Shown: positions 33,453 through 42,748 of the stretch, piece by piece
Position numbering within the stretch: position 1 is the first letter of the stretch
Layout: the number at the start of each line of letters is the position of its first letter
DNA from: Neoaquamicrobium sediminum
GTDB lineage: Bacteria; Pseudomonadota; Alphaproteobacteria; Rhizobiales; Rhizobiaceae
Length of the DNA stretch: 64,000 nt
Direction: 5' to 3'
NCBI RefSeq assembly: GCF_013240295.1
Contig: NZ_JABETK010000002.1
Coordinates: 2,108,001 to 2,172,000 of the forward strand
Notes under the pieces: generated by a model
What the model saw: only the letters and a program-made list of their open reading frames with translations
Database searches by the model: none
Told to the model about the DNA's origin: nothing
Position numbers and translations under genes: made by a program

Positions 33453-34237
33453 GCCGGCACCTCCTGCTTCTCGTCCGAAACGCCGATATAGGCCTCGATC
33501 ACCCTGGGGTCGTTCTGCACCTCGTGCGGCTTGCCGATCGAAAGCATCTGGCCATCGGCCAGCGCCAGCACCCGATCCGACACTGCCGACACAAGATGCA
33601 TGTCGTGTTCGACCATCAGCACCGTGATGCCCATCTGCTTCTTGATGTCCTCGACCCAGAACGCGACGTCCTGCGTTTCCTCCACCGACAGGCCCGAGGC
33701 CGGCTCGTCGAGGAGGAGCAGCCGCGGCTCGATTGCCAGCGCGCGGCCCATCTCGACCACCTTGCGCACGCCGTAGGGCAGCCCCGCGATATACTTGTCG
33801 CGATAGGCCTGCAGGTCGAGGAAATCGATCACCTTCTCGATCGCCTCGCGGTGCCGGCGTTCCTCGGCACGAACGAAAGGCGTGAAGGCGAGCTCCGTCC
33901 ACATGTTGCTTTTGCGATGCCGATGCCGACCGACCAGCAGGTTCTGCATCACCGTCGCCTGCTCGAACAGCTCGATGTTCTGGAAGGTTCGCGCGATACC
34001 GAGCCTGGCGATATCGTGCGGCGCCTTGCCGAGGATGCTCTCGCCGTCGAAACGGATGTCGCCTTCGGCCGGGTCGTAGATGCGCGAGATCAGGTTGAAG
34101 AGCGTCGACTTGCCTGCTCCATTCGGGCCGACGAGGGCGAAGACTTCGCCCTCCTCGACGTTGAACGAGACCTGGTTGACCGCCACTACGCCGCCGAAGC
34201 GCAGCGTGACGTTGTCGATTTCCAGCAGCGCGCTCAT
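33449..34237 (-). CDS. livG: branched-chain-type ABC transporter ATPase LivG
   Basis: A 262-residue ABC ATPase: Walker A GPNGAGKST, Q-loop ARTFQNIELF, Walker B LLLLDEPASGLS and LMVEHDM with the switch His. The ABC signature reads LPYGVRKVVEMGRAL instead of the usual LSYGxQ, with Pro and Val at normally polar positions. It overlaps livM by 4 bases and livF by 4 bases, so the three are translationally coupled. Confidence 0.94.
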   Translation of the reverse strand: MSALLEIDNVTLRFGGVVAVNQVSFNVEEGEVFALVGPNGAGKSTLFNLISRIYDPAEGDIRFDGESILGKAPHDIARLGIARTFQNIELFEQATVMQNLLVGRHRHRKSNMWTELAFTPFVRAEERRHREAIEKVIDFLDLQAYRDKYIAGLPYGVRKVVEMGRALAIEPRLLLLDEPASGLSVEETQDVAFWVEDIKKQMGITVLMVEHDMHLVSAVSDRVLALADGQMLSIGKPHEVQNDPRVIEAYIGVSDEKQEVPA

Positions 34238-35334
34238 CGCATCCGCTCCGTCTTCAGATAGGATTTCTGGCGGCGGAACATGTCGCGGCGATAGAACGGG
34301 AACAGCTCGAAATAGGTTCTGATCTTGAACCAGCGTCCGTAAATGCCGCTCGGCTCGAACAGAATGAAGGCGATTAGGATCGCGCCGAAGATGGCCGATT
34401 CCAGACCGGGAATGGCGATGGAACCGCCGCCGAGCACCTGGTTGAGAAGATCACGCGTCATCGAGATCGCCTGCGGTAGCAACGCAACCACGGCAGCACC
34501 GAAAAACGCACCGTGGATCGTTCCGAGCCCGCCGATCACGATCGCCAGCAGAAGCTGGATCGAGATGATGATGTTGAAGGTCTCGTTGTTGAAGATGCCG
34601 GCGAAGTGTCCCATCAGCGCGCCGGCCAGCCCGGTGATGCCGGCCGAAATGCCGAACGCGACAGCCTTGGTGCGCGCCACGTTGACTCCCATCGCCTGCG
34701 CCGAGATTTCGGAATCCCGGATTGCCGCGAACGAGCGGCCGAGCGGTGAGCGCTGGAGATTGCGGTAAGCCAGCACCACAAGAAGCGTGATACCGAGGAT
34801 CAGGTAGTAGAGCCGTTCGGGATTGGCATAACGGTTGAAGCTGAGCCCGAAGATGTCGATGTCGGGCGCAAACAGGCCGATCACGCCATTGGTCAGCGGC
34901 GCCGCGATGACGATGAAGTCGTCGACGAGGATCGCAATCGCCAGCGTACCGATCGCCAGATAGATGCCGTGCAGCTTGGTCATCGGCCGGGCGATGAGCG
35001 CGCCGGCGATGCCCGCGATCAGTCCGGCCAACGGGAAGGAAAGGATGAAGGGCAGGCCAAGCCGTTCTTGAAGCAGCACATTGGCATAGCAGCCGATCGC
35101 CAGGAAGGCTGCGTGGCCGAGGCTCGCCTGCCCGGTCTGGCCGACGAGAATCATCAGTCCCATGCACGCGATCGACCAGATGAGCAGGTTGGTCATCTCG
35201 CCAATGGCGAAGCTGCTGACGCCCAGAGGCAGCACAAGCATGACCACCAGCAGCAATATGTACCAGCCGCGTTGTGCGCCATGCCGGAAGAGGTTGATGT
35301 CGGCGTCGTAGGAAGTCTTGAAAACCGTCCGCAT
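34234..35334 (-). CDS. livM: branched-chain-type ABC transporter permease LivM
   Basis: An inner-membrane permease of about 366 residues with 8-10 hydrophobic segments. The LivM markers GQTGQASLGHAAFLAIGCY and LGRSFAAIRDSEISAQAMGVNVARTK (the cytoplasmic coupling loop) are clear. The start is placed at ATG 35334, where the protein begins MRTVFKTSYDADINLF; upstream codons are in frame but overlap livH. The livH stop is 7 bases away. Confidence 0.93.
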   Translation of the reverse strand: MRTVFKTSYDADINLFRHGAQRGWYILLLVVMLVLPLGVSSFAIGEMTNLLIWSIACMGLMILVGQTGQASLGHAAFLAIGCYANVLLQERLGLPFILSFPLAGLIAGIAGALIARPMTKLHGIYLAIGTLAIAILVDDFIVIAAPLTNGVIGLFAPDIDIFGLSFNRYANPERLYYLILGITLLVVLAYRNLQRSPLGRSFAAIRDSEISAQAMGVNVARTKAVAFGISAGITGLAGALMGHFAGIFNNETFNIIISIQLLLAIVIGGLGTIHGAFFGAAVVALLPQAISMTRDLLNQVLGGGSIAIPGLESAIFGAILIAFILFEPSGIYGRWFKIRTYFELFPFYRRDMFRRQKSYLKTERMR

Positions 35335-35341
35335 GTCAGCC

Positions 35342-36217
35342 TCACACCTTCTTCTGGTGGACCTGGGCAAGGATGCCGTGCGGTCGGAAGACGAGGATCA
35401 GGAAGAGCAGCAGGTAAGGCATGATCTGCGAATAGCCCGCAGCGATGTAGCGCGACGCGAAGGGTTCAAGCAGCCCGACGATCAGCCCGCCCAGCAACGC
35501 GCCGGGCAGCGAGCCGAAGCCGCCGATCACGGCCGCCGCGAACGCCTTGATGCCAAGCAGGCCGATCGACGGGTCAATCGAGCCCTTGGAGGCAAAGAGG
35601 ATGCCCGCAACCGCTGCCACCATGCCGGCAAGCGCCCAGATCAGCGAATGGATCCGCTTGACGGGGATTCCCATGTAGTAGGCCGCGAGCTGGTTCTGTG
35701 ACGACGCCTGCATCGCCACGCCGAGCTTGGTGCGGTTGAAGTAGAAGTACAGGATGACCGTCAGCGCGACCGTCACGAGTATGATGATCAGCTCGTTGAG
35801 ACCGAGCACGAGCCCGCCGAACCGGACATATTGTCCGGCCATCGGGGTCTGCAGCGAGATCGGTTCATGCCCCCAGATCAGGCCGGCGGCGAAGCGCAGC
35901 ACGAAGCCGAGCGCAATCGTCAGGATGATGACGGCTACCTGGCTCTGGCCGAACATGCGGCGCAGCACCACGAGGTCGAGCGCATAGCCAAAGGCCCCCA
36001 TGGCGGCGATGGCGATGGGCACCGAAATCCAGAAAGGCAGACCCATGAATTGCGGGTTGGTCAGCCCCAGACAGATGAAAGCCCCGAGCATCATGAAATC
36101 GCCCTGGGCGAAATTCACCGCTTCGGTTGCCTTGTAGATCAGCACGAAGCCCATCGCGACGAGGCCGTAGACACAGCCATTGGCGAGACCGCTGACGATC
36201 AGCTGCAAGACGTCCAA
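35342..36217 (-). CDS. livH: branched-chain-type ABC transporter permease LivH, TTG start
   Basis: A 291-residue inner-membrane permease with about eight membrane helices. AMGFVLIYKATEAVNFAQGDFMMLGAF is the standard LivH opening and IGGFGSLPGALLGGLIVGL the closing motif. The start codon is TTG (complement of 36215-36217), preceded by GAGGAGGAACACA, so a rare start is compensated by a strong ribosome binding site. It is separated from the upstream oxidoreductase gene by 100 bases, the largest gap in this leftward run; a separate promoter there is possible. Confidence 0.92.
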   Translation of the reverse strand: MDVLQLIVSGLANGCVYGLVAMGFVLIYKATEAVNFAQGDFMMLGAFICLGLTNPQFMGLPFWISVPIAIAAMGAFGYALDLVVLRRMFGQSQVAVIILTIALGFVLRFAAGLIWGHEPISLQTPMAGQYVRFGGLVLGLNELIIILVTVALTVILYFYFNRTKLGVAMQASSQNQLAAYYMGIPVKRIHSLIWALAGMVAAVAGILFASKGSIDPSIGLLGIKAFAAAVIGGFGSLPGALLGGLIVGLLEPFASRYIAAGYSQIMPYLLLFLILVFRPHGILAQVHQKKV

Positions 36218-36317
36218 ATGTGTTCCTCCTCCTCACGGGCCGGCACTCTGCGTCACCGCACCCGAAATCTTCTCCCTTTTCGCGGCAGCCTCCCGCGGCC
36301 GCGCCTCCAGTTCGCGC

Positions 36318-37340
36318 TCAGGGCGCGATGAAAACCTTGCCGTTCGGCTTGGCCAGTTCCTGCGGCACCCGCTCGATCGCTTGCGAGAGCGGCACCACGG
36401 CCGTCACGTCCGTCGCCCACCGCCCGTCGGAGAACCGCTTCTGCGCCTCCACCACCGCGCTCATGCGACGCTCCGCGCCGGCAGTCCGCATCCATTCGAC
36501 CAGCCAGAAACCCTCGATCTTCTTGTGCATGAAGATCAATTGGCCAGGCTCGGGGATGGGCGTTGCGGCAGGGTCGAGCCTGCCATAGACGATCCACCGC
36601 GCATGCCTGCCCATCGCGTTGAAGATCGCGCCCGCCAGCGGCCCTGTGACTGCGTCGAGGAAGATGCGCGGCTTTTCCTCGCGCAACACGGCGGCAAGTT
36701 CGTCGCGGAATCCCGGCGCATCGGCGTTGAGCACGTGGGCCGCGCCCAATTCCTTCAGCATCGCAATCTGCTCGTCGCGGCGCACGATCGCGATGGGGCG
36801 ATAGCCTTCGTCCCTGGCAACGCTGATTATCAGCTTGCAGAGCTGGCTGGCGCCTGCGGTCAGCACAAATGCCTTCTCGCCCGCCTCCTTGACGATACCG
36901 AACATGGCAAGCGCGGTGAGCGGATTGACGATCATCGCCGCCGCATCCTCGTTCCGCACCGTATCGAGAAGCGGGATGCACCCCGGCGCATCGGCAACGG
37001 CGTAGTCGGCCCAGCTACCCCAGTTGGAAAGCCCGGTCGCGAATGCGATGCGCCGTCCCATCAGGGCCTGTGCTTCCGGCTCCGGCCCGGCGGCAACGAC
37101 ATGGCCGACACCCTCGAACCCAGCCGGCCGGCCCTGAACGCGCGGCTGGCCATACATGCCTTTCACGAACATCACGTCCGACGGGTTGATCGAGGCGAGG
37201 TCCACCTTGATCAGCACCTGCCGCCCTTCCGGCTCGGGCACGGCAATCGTGCCGGCCTCGACATAGGGATCAAGCGCTTCCAGGACGGTGCCGGACGGCT
37301 GCCGGGCATAGCCGTCGTTCTTCAGAAGAAGCGCGTTCAT
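36318..37340 (-). CDS. zinc-type (MDR) NAD(P)H-dependent oxidoreductase
   Basis: An MDR-superfamily protein of about 340 residues. The N-terminal GroES-like half has SINPSDVMFVKGMYG and GFEGVGHVV; the Rossmann half has LTAGASQLCKLIISVARDEG. The Cys ligands of catalytic zinc are absent, as in quinone oxidoreductases and enoyl reductases of the MECR type. The start is uncertain: ATG 37340 gives the family-like MNALLLKNDGY; GTG 37358 and ATG 37367 lie nearer a GAGGAG ribosome binding site. It follows the next MDR gene almost directly. Confidence 0.85.
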   Translation of the reverse strand: MNALLLKNDGYARQPSGTVLEALDPYVEAGTIAVPEPEGRQVLIKVDLASINPSDVMFVKGMYGQPRVQGRPAGFEGVGHVVAAGPEPEAQALMGRRIAFATGLSNWGSWADYAVADAPGCIPLLDTVRNEDAAAMIVNPLTALAMFGIVKEAGEKAFVLTAGASQLCKLIISVARDEGYRPIAIVRRDEQIAMLKELGAAHVLNADAPGFRDELAAVLREEKPRIFLDAVTGPLAGAIFNAMGRHARWIVYGRLDPAATPIPEPGQLIFMHKKIEGFWLVEWMRTAGAERRMSAVVEAQKRFSDGRWATDVTAVVPLSQAIERVPQELAKPNGKVFIAP

Positions 37341-37371
37341 CGTGGCTGGAATGGACACTGGCGGCATCTCC

Positions 37372-38340
37372 TCAGGGCTTGAGCACGATCTTGCCGGCCG
37401 CGCCCCGGCCAAGCACGCGTTGCAGCACGGCTGGCGCATCGGCGAGCGCATAGACGCCCTCGATCACCGGCTTCACCTTGCCGGCAAGATGCCAGCCGAC
37501 CAGTTCCTTCATATTCTCGGCATAGACGGCAGGTTCCTTCTGGGTGAAAGCACCCCAGAACACGCCGACAACGCTGTAGCCTTTCACCAGTGTCAGGTTC
37601 ACCGGCAGTTTCGGGATCGTGCCCGAGGCAAAACCGACCACCAGCAGACGGCCGTTCCAGGCCATCGACCGCGACAGCGCATCGAAAGCGTCTCCGCCGA
37701 CGGGGTCGAAGGCGACATCCACGCCCTTGCCATCCGTCGCATCCTTCAAGGCATCCTTGAGGTTGTCATAACCGAGCACGATGTCGGCGCCGGATTGCCT
37801 GGCGATTTCGCGCTTCGCCTCGCTGGAAGCGACACCGATGACCCGCGCACCCATCGCCTTGCCGATCTGAACGGCCGCCACGCCGGTAGCACCGGATGCA
37901 CCGAGCACGCACAGCGTCTCGCCGGGCTGGAGCTGGCCACGCTGCTTGAGCGCGTGGTGCGAGGTGCCGAAACCGCAGAGCAATGCGCAGGCATCCTGCC
38001 CGGAGATCGCATCCGGAAGCTTCATCACCGAGGCTTCGGGCGCACCCACGCGCTCCGCATAGGCACCCAGCGAGGACACGGAAGCGACGCGGTCACCGAT
38101 CTTGAAGCGGGTGACTTCGTCGCCCACCGCCACGACCCGGCCCGCCACTTCCATGCCGGGCACGAATGGCGTCTGCGGCTTCATCTGGTAGAGGCCTTGC
38201 ACCAGCAGCCCGTCGGGGAAATTGACGCCGACCACCTCGGCTTCGATCACGACCGTGCGGCCTGCCGCGACAGGCTCGGGCCAGTCCGCATACTGCAACT
38301 GGCTGATCGGCCCGAATTCCTTTGCAACGATGGCTTTCAT
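37372..38340 (-). CDS. NADPH:quinone oxidoreductase family (MDR) protein
   Basis: A 322-residue MDR protein: GVNFPDGLLVQGLYQ and PGMEVAGRVVAVG in the GroES-like domain, nucleotide-binding GASGATGVAAVQIGKAMG in the Rossmann domain, and DPVGGDAF before the C-terminus. No zinc ligands are present. Family members reduce quinones or the C=C bond of enones and enoyl-CoAs. ATG 38340 lies one base after the acyl-CoA dehydrogenase stop (TGACATG), so the two genes are translationally coupled and probably work on the same acyl-CoA. Confidence 0.9.
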   Translation of the reverse strand: MKAIVAKEFGPISQLQYADWPEPVAAGRTVVIEAEVVGVNFPDGLLVQGLYQMKPQTPFVPGMEVAGRVVAVGDEVTRFKIGDRVASVSSLGAYAERVGAPEASVMKLPDAISGQDACALLCGFGTSHHALKQRGQLQPGETLCVLGASGATGVAAVQIGKAMGARVIGVASSEAKREIARQSGADIVLGYDNLKDALKDATDGKGVDVAFDPVGGDAFDALSRSMAWNGRLLVVGFASGTIPKLPVNLTLVKGYSVVGVFWGAFTQKEPAVYAENMKELVGWHLAGKVKPVIEGVYALADAPAVLQRVLGRGAAGKIVLKP

Positions 38341-38341
38341 G

Positions 38342-39592
38342 TCAAACCTTCTGTTGCGTGTATTTGCGCAGCTCTTCGCGCGCCACCTGACGACGATGGA
38401 CTGCATCCGGCCCGTCCGCAAGGCGCAGCGTGCGCAAATGGGTCCATGAGCGCGCCAGCGGCGTGTCTTGGCTGATGCCCTGCCCGCCATACATCTGCAC
38501 GGCTTCGTCGGTGACCTTGAGCGCCACGCGCGGTGCCACCACCTTGACCTGGCTGATCCAGGGGGCCGCAGCCTTCTTGTCGCCCTGGTCGATCATCCAG
38601 GCGGCCTTGAGGCACAGAAGCCGGGCCATCTCGATCTCCATGCGGCATTCGGCGATGATGTCATAGTTGGCGCCGAGCTGCGCGAGCGGCTTGCCGAACG
38701 CCTCGCGGCGCATCGAGCGCTGGCACATCAGTTCCAGCGCCATCTCCGCCTGGCCGATGGCACGCATGCAGTGGTGGATGCGTCCCGGCCCGAGCCGCCC
38801 TTGCGCGATCTCGAACCCGCGCCCCTCGCCGAGGATGAGATTGTCGGCCGGCACCCGCACATTCTCGAAGCGCAGATGCAGATGGCCGTGCGGCGCATCG
38901 TCATCGCCGTAGACCTTCATCGCCCTGAGCTTGGTGACACCGGGCGTGTCGGCCGGCACGAGGATCATCGAATGCTGCTGGTGCTTCGGCCGGCTCTCGT
39001 CGGGCGAACTCACCATGGTGATGTAGATCGCGCAGCGCGGGTCGCCCGCACCGGACGACCACCATTTCTCGCCGTTGAGCACATAATGGTCGCCGTCGCG
39101 TTCGCAGCGCATGGCGATGTTGGTGGCATCCGACGAGGCCACGTCCGGCTCGGTCATCAGATAGGCGGAGCGGATCTTGCCTTCGAGCAGCGGAGCCAGC
39201 CAGCGGTCCTTGTGCGCCTGCGTGCCGTAGCGCTCCAGCACCTCCATGTTGCCGGTGTCGGGCGCGGAGCAGTTGAAGGTTTCGGCGCCCAGGTGTGCCT
39301 TGCCCATTTCCTCTGCCAGATAGGCATACTCCACGGTCGACAGGCCGTAGCCCCGGTCGGAATGGGTGAGCCAGAAGTTCCAAAGTCCGCGCTCGCGCGC
39401 CTTTGCCTTCAGCCCTTCGAGAATCTCGGTCTGCCGTGGCGTGTAGCTCCAGCGATCGCCATCCTTGCCGACTTCCGCCAGAAACTCTTCGTCAAGCGGG
39501 ATGATCTCCTCGCGCACCATCTGCGCGACCTTGTCGTGGATCGGCTTCAGCCGCTCGGTCATGCCGAGGTTCATCTCGGGGTTCTTTGTCAT
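38342..39592 (-). CDS. acyl-CoA dehydrogenase, ACAD10/11-like
   Basis: A 416-residue FAD enzyme. LMTEPDVASSDATNI and YVLNGEKWWSSGAGDP are the flavin and acyl-CoA-binding signatures; YGGQGISQDTPLARSWTHLRTLRLADGPDAVHRRQVA is the C-terminal family block. It is longer and N-terminally different from medium-chain AcdA types and resembles the ACAD10/11 and FadE36 branch, whose partners are APH-like kinases. Such a kinase gene lies across the divergent promoter. Its ATG overlaps the TetR stop as ATGA. Family assignment is firm; the branch is judged by eye. Confidence 0.9.
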   Translation of the reverse strand: MTKNPEMNLGMTERLKPIHDKVAQMVREEIIPLDEEFLAEVGKDGDRWSYTPRQTEILEGLKAKARERGLWNFWLTHSDRGYGLSTVEYAYLAEEMGKAHLGAETFNCSAPDTGNMEVLERYGTQAHKDRWLAPLLEGKIRSAYLMTEPDVASSDATNIAMRCERDGDHYVLNGEKWWSSGAGDPRCAIYITMVSSPDESRPKHQQHSMILVPADTPGVTKLRAMKVYGDDDAPHGHLHLRFENVRVPADNLILGEGRGFEIAQGRLGPGRIHHCMRAIGQAEMALELMCQRSMRREAFGKPLAQLGANYDIIAECRMEIEMARLLCLKAAWMIDQGDKKAAAPWISQVKVVAPRVALKVTDEAVQMYGGQGISQDTPLARSWTHLRTLRLADGPDAVHRRQVAREELRKYTQQKV

Positions 39593-40233
39593 GGCGTCGA
39601 TTGTTCCTCCTTGCCGCCCAGGCCGCGATAGGCGGCGGTGACGACCTTTCGTGCGAGATCCTCGATGTCGGCGCGGGTTTCCCCGACGCGCGGCGAGTAC
39701 CAGAAGATTGGCGAATTGAGCACGACGAACATCAACTGATTGGCGATGCTCAGATCGTCGAAACGGAAGTCTCCGCTCTCGCGCCCCTCGACAAGCGTCT
39801 CGCGAAAGACGTTGCCGTAATTGGTGCGATATTCGATCAGTTCGGCAAAGACGCTGCGCTGTTCAGGCGTCGTCGCGCCGCGCAGATGCATCTTCACGCC
39901 GACCCACACCGTGCGCTGGAACGGTTTGGTCGTGATCATCTGGATCGCATGCGCGAAGGCCATATGCCGCCAGCGCGCCACCGGATCGGACATCGCGCGA
40001 TAACGCTCGATCGCCGCGTAATTCATCTCCATGCCGACACGGAACACCTCCGCGAAGATGTCCGCCTTGGAGCGGAAATGGTGGTATATGCGCCCTTTGG
40101 TGGCGCCGAGGCTGCGGGCGACGTCGTCGATGGACGTCTCGGTGTAGCCGCGCTCCATGAAACAGTTGGCGGCCGCCTCGAGAATATCGGCTCGCGAGCT
40201 TTCCTGGACATGTTCGCGCACGCCAAGCGTCAT
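39589..40233 (-). CDS. TetR family transcriptional regulator
   Basis: About 214 residues. The N-terminal HTH (residues 11-58: RADILEAAANCFMERGYTETSIDDVARSLGATKGRIYHHFRSKADIF) is a textbook TetR DNA-binding domain, followed by a helical ligand domain. It is the first gene of the leftward run and overlaps the acyl-CoA dehydrogenase gene by 4 bases, so it is co-expressed with what it probably controls. GGGAGG lies 10 bases before ATG 40233. The dyad at 40323-40342 is the likely operator. An acyl-CoA is a plausible inducer by analogy with other TetR-type lipid regulators. Confidence 0.93.
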   Translation of the reverse strand: MTLGVREHVQESSRADILEAAANCFMERGYTETSIDDVARSLGATKGRIYHHFRSKADIFAEVFRVGMEMNYAAIERYRAMSDPVARWRHMAFAHAIQMITTKPFQRTVWVGVKMHLRGATTPEQRSVFAELIEYRTNYGNVFRETLVEGRESGDFRFDDLSIANQLMFVVLNSPIFWYSPRVGETRADIEDLARKVVTAAYRGLGGKEEQSTP

Positions 40234-40322
40234 TGCGCAGCAACCTCCCGACCCGCCGGCATCCTCGTTGTGCGAACAGCGGAGCAAATTCGCGTCGGGC
40301 CTTTACGGGTATCGAAATGATG

Positions 40323-40342
40323 AACATACTACCGGGTATGTT
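40323..40342. promoter_or_regulatory. candidate TetR operator in the divergent promoter region
   Basis: AACATAC (40323-40329), six bases, and GTATGTT (40336-40342) form a perfect inverted repeat with 7-bp arms. It lies 90 bases before the tetR start and 55 before the SDR start, placed to control both divergent units. Confidence 0.65.
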
Positions 40343-40396
40343 GTCAACGCGGCCGGTACGAATTTCCCCCTGCCCGCCGCGCCAAGGGAGGAAATG

Positions 40397-41209
40397 ATGG
40401 CGTATCTGGACGAACTCTTTTCGGTGGCCGGCAAGACCGCGCTGGTGACAGGCGCTGCAACCGGCATCGGGCGAATGGCTGCGACCGGTCTCGTGCAGGG
40501 CGGCGCGCGCGTCTTGATTGCCTCGCGCAAGGGTGCCGATTGCGCCCGTGTGGCCGAAGAGCTCAACGCTCTCGGCAAGGGCAGCGCAGAAGGGTTCTCC
40601 GGCGACGTGAGCACTGAAGAAGGCATTGCTGCATTGGTCGCGGAGGTGCGCAGCCGCACCGACAGCCTGAACATCCTTATCAACAATGCCGGCGTCTCCT
40701 GGGGCGCGGAATATGAGGATTTTCCCTACGGCGCCTGGGCAAAAGTGCTCGGCGTCAACGTCACCGGCCTATTTCACCTCACCCGCGAACTGACCCCGAT
40801 GCTGGAAAAGGCGGCGAGCGATGAAGACCCTGCCCGCATCATCAATCTCGGCTCCGTCATGGGCACACAACCGATGGCGGACGGTGCCTATTCCTACACG
40901 GCTTCGAAGGCGGCTGTTCACCACCTCACCCGCACGCTGGCCAACGAACTCGCGGCACGACGCATCACCGTCAACGCCTTCGCGCCCGGCCCCTTCCAGA
41001 GCCGGATGACGGCATTCGCCACCGAGACCGACGAACAGGCCGACAAGGTCGGCAAGCGCGTGCCGATCGGGCGCATCGGCGCACCGGATGACATCGCGGG
41101 CGCGACCCTGTATCTGTGCAGCAGGGCGGGGAGCTATGTGACCGGCGCGATCCTGCCACTGGACGGCGGCCAGTCGGCCCAGCATGGCATGACGCTTTTC
41201 AAGGAATGA
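40397..41209 (+). CDS. short-chain dehydrogenase/reductase
   Basis: A 270-residue classical SDR: TGAATGIG for NAD(P), NNAG, catalytic Ser in NLGSVMG and YSYTASK with the active Tyr and Lys. It ends with a SDR-typical LPLDGGQSAQ block. ATG 40397 was chosen over ATG 40394 because GGAGG lies 5 bases before it. It is the first gene of the rightward unit; it could oxidise a hydroxyacyl-CoA or reduce a ketoacyl-CoA. Confidence 0.92.
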   Translation: MAYLDELFSVAGKTALVTGAATGIGRMAATGLVQGGARVLIASRKGADCARVAEELNALGKGSAEGFSGDVSTEEGIAALVAEVRSRTDSLNILINNAGVSWGAEYEDFPYGAWAKVLGVNVTGLFHLTRELTPMLEKAASDEDPARIINLGSVMGTQPMADGAYSYTASKAAVHHLTRTLANELAARRITVNAFAPGPFQSRMTAFATETDEQADKVGKRVPIGRIGAPDDIAGATLYLCSRAGSYVTGAILPLDGGQSAQHGMTLFKE

Positions 41210-41219
41210 TGCGAGCTAG

Positions 41220-41714
41220 ATGAGCAATAGCCAGAGAGAACCGCTTCCGCTCGAGGAAGCCCAGAAAGCGGTCGGCCAGGAGATCGGCGTGTCGCCCTGG
41301 CGCGTGGTGTCCCAGGAGATGATCGACAAGTTCGCCGATGCGACCGACGACCATCAGTTCATCCACGTGGATCCGGAACGCGCAGCGGCTGAAACACCAT
41401 TCGGTGGAACCATTGCACACGGATTCCTGTCGCTGTCGCTGCTTTCGGCCATGGCTTACGAAACGATTCCCCCGATCCGCGAGGCCGGGATGGGCGTGAA
41501 CTACGGCTTCGACCGGCTGCGCTTCGTTTCGCCGGTCAAGTCGGGCGCGCGCATCCGCGCGCGTTTCAAGCTGGCGGAAATGACTGCGCGTCCGTCCGGC
41601 TGGATTCACCTGAACTACGACGTCACGATCGAAATCGAAGGCTCGAAGAAGCCGGCCCTTACCGCGCGCTGGCTCACGCTCGCGGCGATAGAGCGCAAAA
41701 GGGAGGACGCATGA
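41220..41714 (+). CDS. MaoC-like enoyl-CoA hydratase
   Basis: A 164-residue hot-dog-fold protein. The hydratase 2 motif is seen as DDHQFIHVDPERA, with the active Asp and His, and GGTIAHGFLSLSLLS. Members add water to trans-2-enoyl-CoA to give (R)-3-hydroxyacyl-CoA. It lies 10 bases after the SDR gene and overlaps the kinase gene by 4 bases. Confidence 0.92.
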   Translation: MSNSQREPLPLEEAQKAVGQEIGVSPWRVVSQEMIDKFADATDDHQFIHVDPERAAAETPFGGTIAHGFLSLSLLSAMAYETIPPIREAGMGVNYGFDRLRFVSPVKSGARIRARFKLAEMTARPSGWIHLNYDVTIEIEGSKKPALTARWLTLAAIERKREDA

Positions 41715-42745
41715 GCGATCCCAACGCGCTCGATGCGGCAGCGCTGGCTCCCTATCTCGAAAAGCACGTGCCCGGCTTCAGGGGCCTGAAGGATATCCGC
41801 AAGTTCGGTTCGGGCCAGTCGAACCCGACCTATGCGCTGGATGCTGAAAGCGGACGTTACGTGTTGCGCGCCAAGCCGCCGGGCGAGTTGCTGAAATCGG
41901 CGCACCAGGTCGATCGCGAATTCCGGGTCATGAAGGCGCTGAAAGATACGGCCGTGCCCGTGCCGGAAGTCCTCCACCTGTCGGAGGAGGCCTCGCCGAT
42001 AGGCCGCATGTTCTACGTCATGGCATTCGTCGACGGGCGTATCCTGTGGGACCCGGCACTGCCCGACCTTGCAACGAACGAGGAACGCAGCGCGACCAGC
42101 GACGCCATGAACGCGGTGCTTGCAGCCCTCCACGATGTCGACATCGAGGCCGCCGGGCTCAGCGATTTCGGCAAGCCGGGCAGCTATTTCGAGCGACAGT
42201 TCGGACGCTGGACCAGCCAGTATCGCGCCTCCGAGACCGGCACGGTCGAAGACATGGATGCGCTGATCGCCTGGCTTGAGAGCAATCAGGTCGCCGATGA
42301 CGGCCAGGTCTCGCTCGTTCACGGCGATTACCGCCTGGACAACATGATATTCGCTCACGACCGGCCCGAAGTGATCGCCGTACTCGACTGGGAACTGTCA
42401 ACGCTCGGCCATCCCTTTGCCGACATCGCATATCAATGCATGCAATGGCGGCTGCCCCACGATTCCGGCTTTCGCGGGCTCGGAGGTATGGATCGCCAGG
42501 CGCTCGGCCTGCCGTCGGAGGCCGAATACGTCGCCCGCTACTGCGAGCGTCGCGGCATTGCCGGCATCGACAACTGGATATTCTATCTCGCCTTCTCCTT
42601 CTTCCGGCTCGCCGCCATCTGCCAGGGCGTCTACAAGCGCGCTCTCGACGGCAATGCGTCCAACCCGGAAAAGGCGAAGACCTATGGTCAGGCCGTGCGC
42701 CTGCTGGCCGCATTGGCGCGCCAGGCAATCGACAAAGGGAAGTGA
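41711..42745 (+). CDS. aminoglycoside-phosphotransferase-like kinase (ACAD10/LvaA type)
   Basis: A 344-residue protein kinase-like fold: the catalytic loop HGDYRLDNMIF carries the active Asp and Asn, and VIAVLDWELSTLGHP provides the metal-binding Asp. FGSGQSNPTYAL is the nucleotide-binding lid. These features match the kinases fused to or encoded beside ACAD10/11-type dehydrogenases and LvaA of Pseudomonas putida, which phosphorylates 4-hydroxyvaleryl-CoA. An antibiotic-resistance role is unlikely given the beta-oxidation neighbours. ATGA overlap with the MaoC gene. Confidence 0.9.
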   Translation: MSDPNALDAAALAPYLEKHVPGFRGLKDIRKFGSGQSNPTYALDAESGRYVLRAKPPGELLKSAHQVDREFRVMKALKDTAVPVPEVLHLSEEASPIGRMFYVMAFVDGRILWDPALPDLATNEERSATSDAMNAVLAALHDVDIEAAGLSDFGKPGSYFERQFGRWTSQYRASETGTVEDMDALIAWLESNQVADDGQVSLVHGDYRLDNMIFAHDRPEVIAVLDWELSTLGHPFADIAYQCMQWRLPHDSGFRGLGGMDRQALGLPSEAEYVARYCERRGIAGIDNWIFYLAFSFFRLAAICQGVYKRALDGNASNPEKAKTYGQAVRLLAALARQAIDKGK

Positions 42746-42748
42746 TGC

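Noticed and set aside
41711-42745. Aminoglycoside resistance gene
   Set aside because: The fold is APH-like, but the gene is embedded by overlaps among beta-oxidation genes and has the features of ACAD10/LvaA-type kinases.
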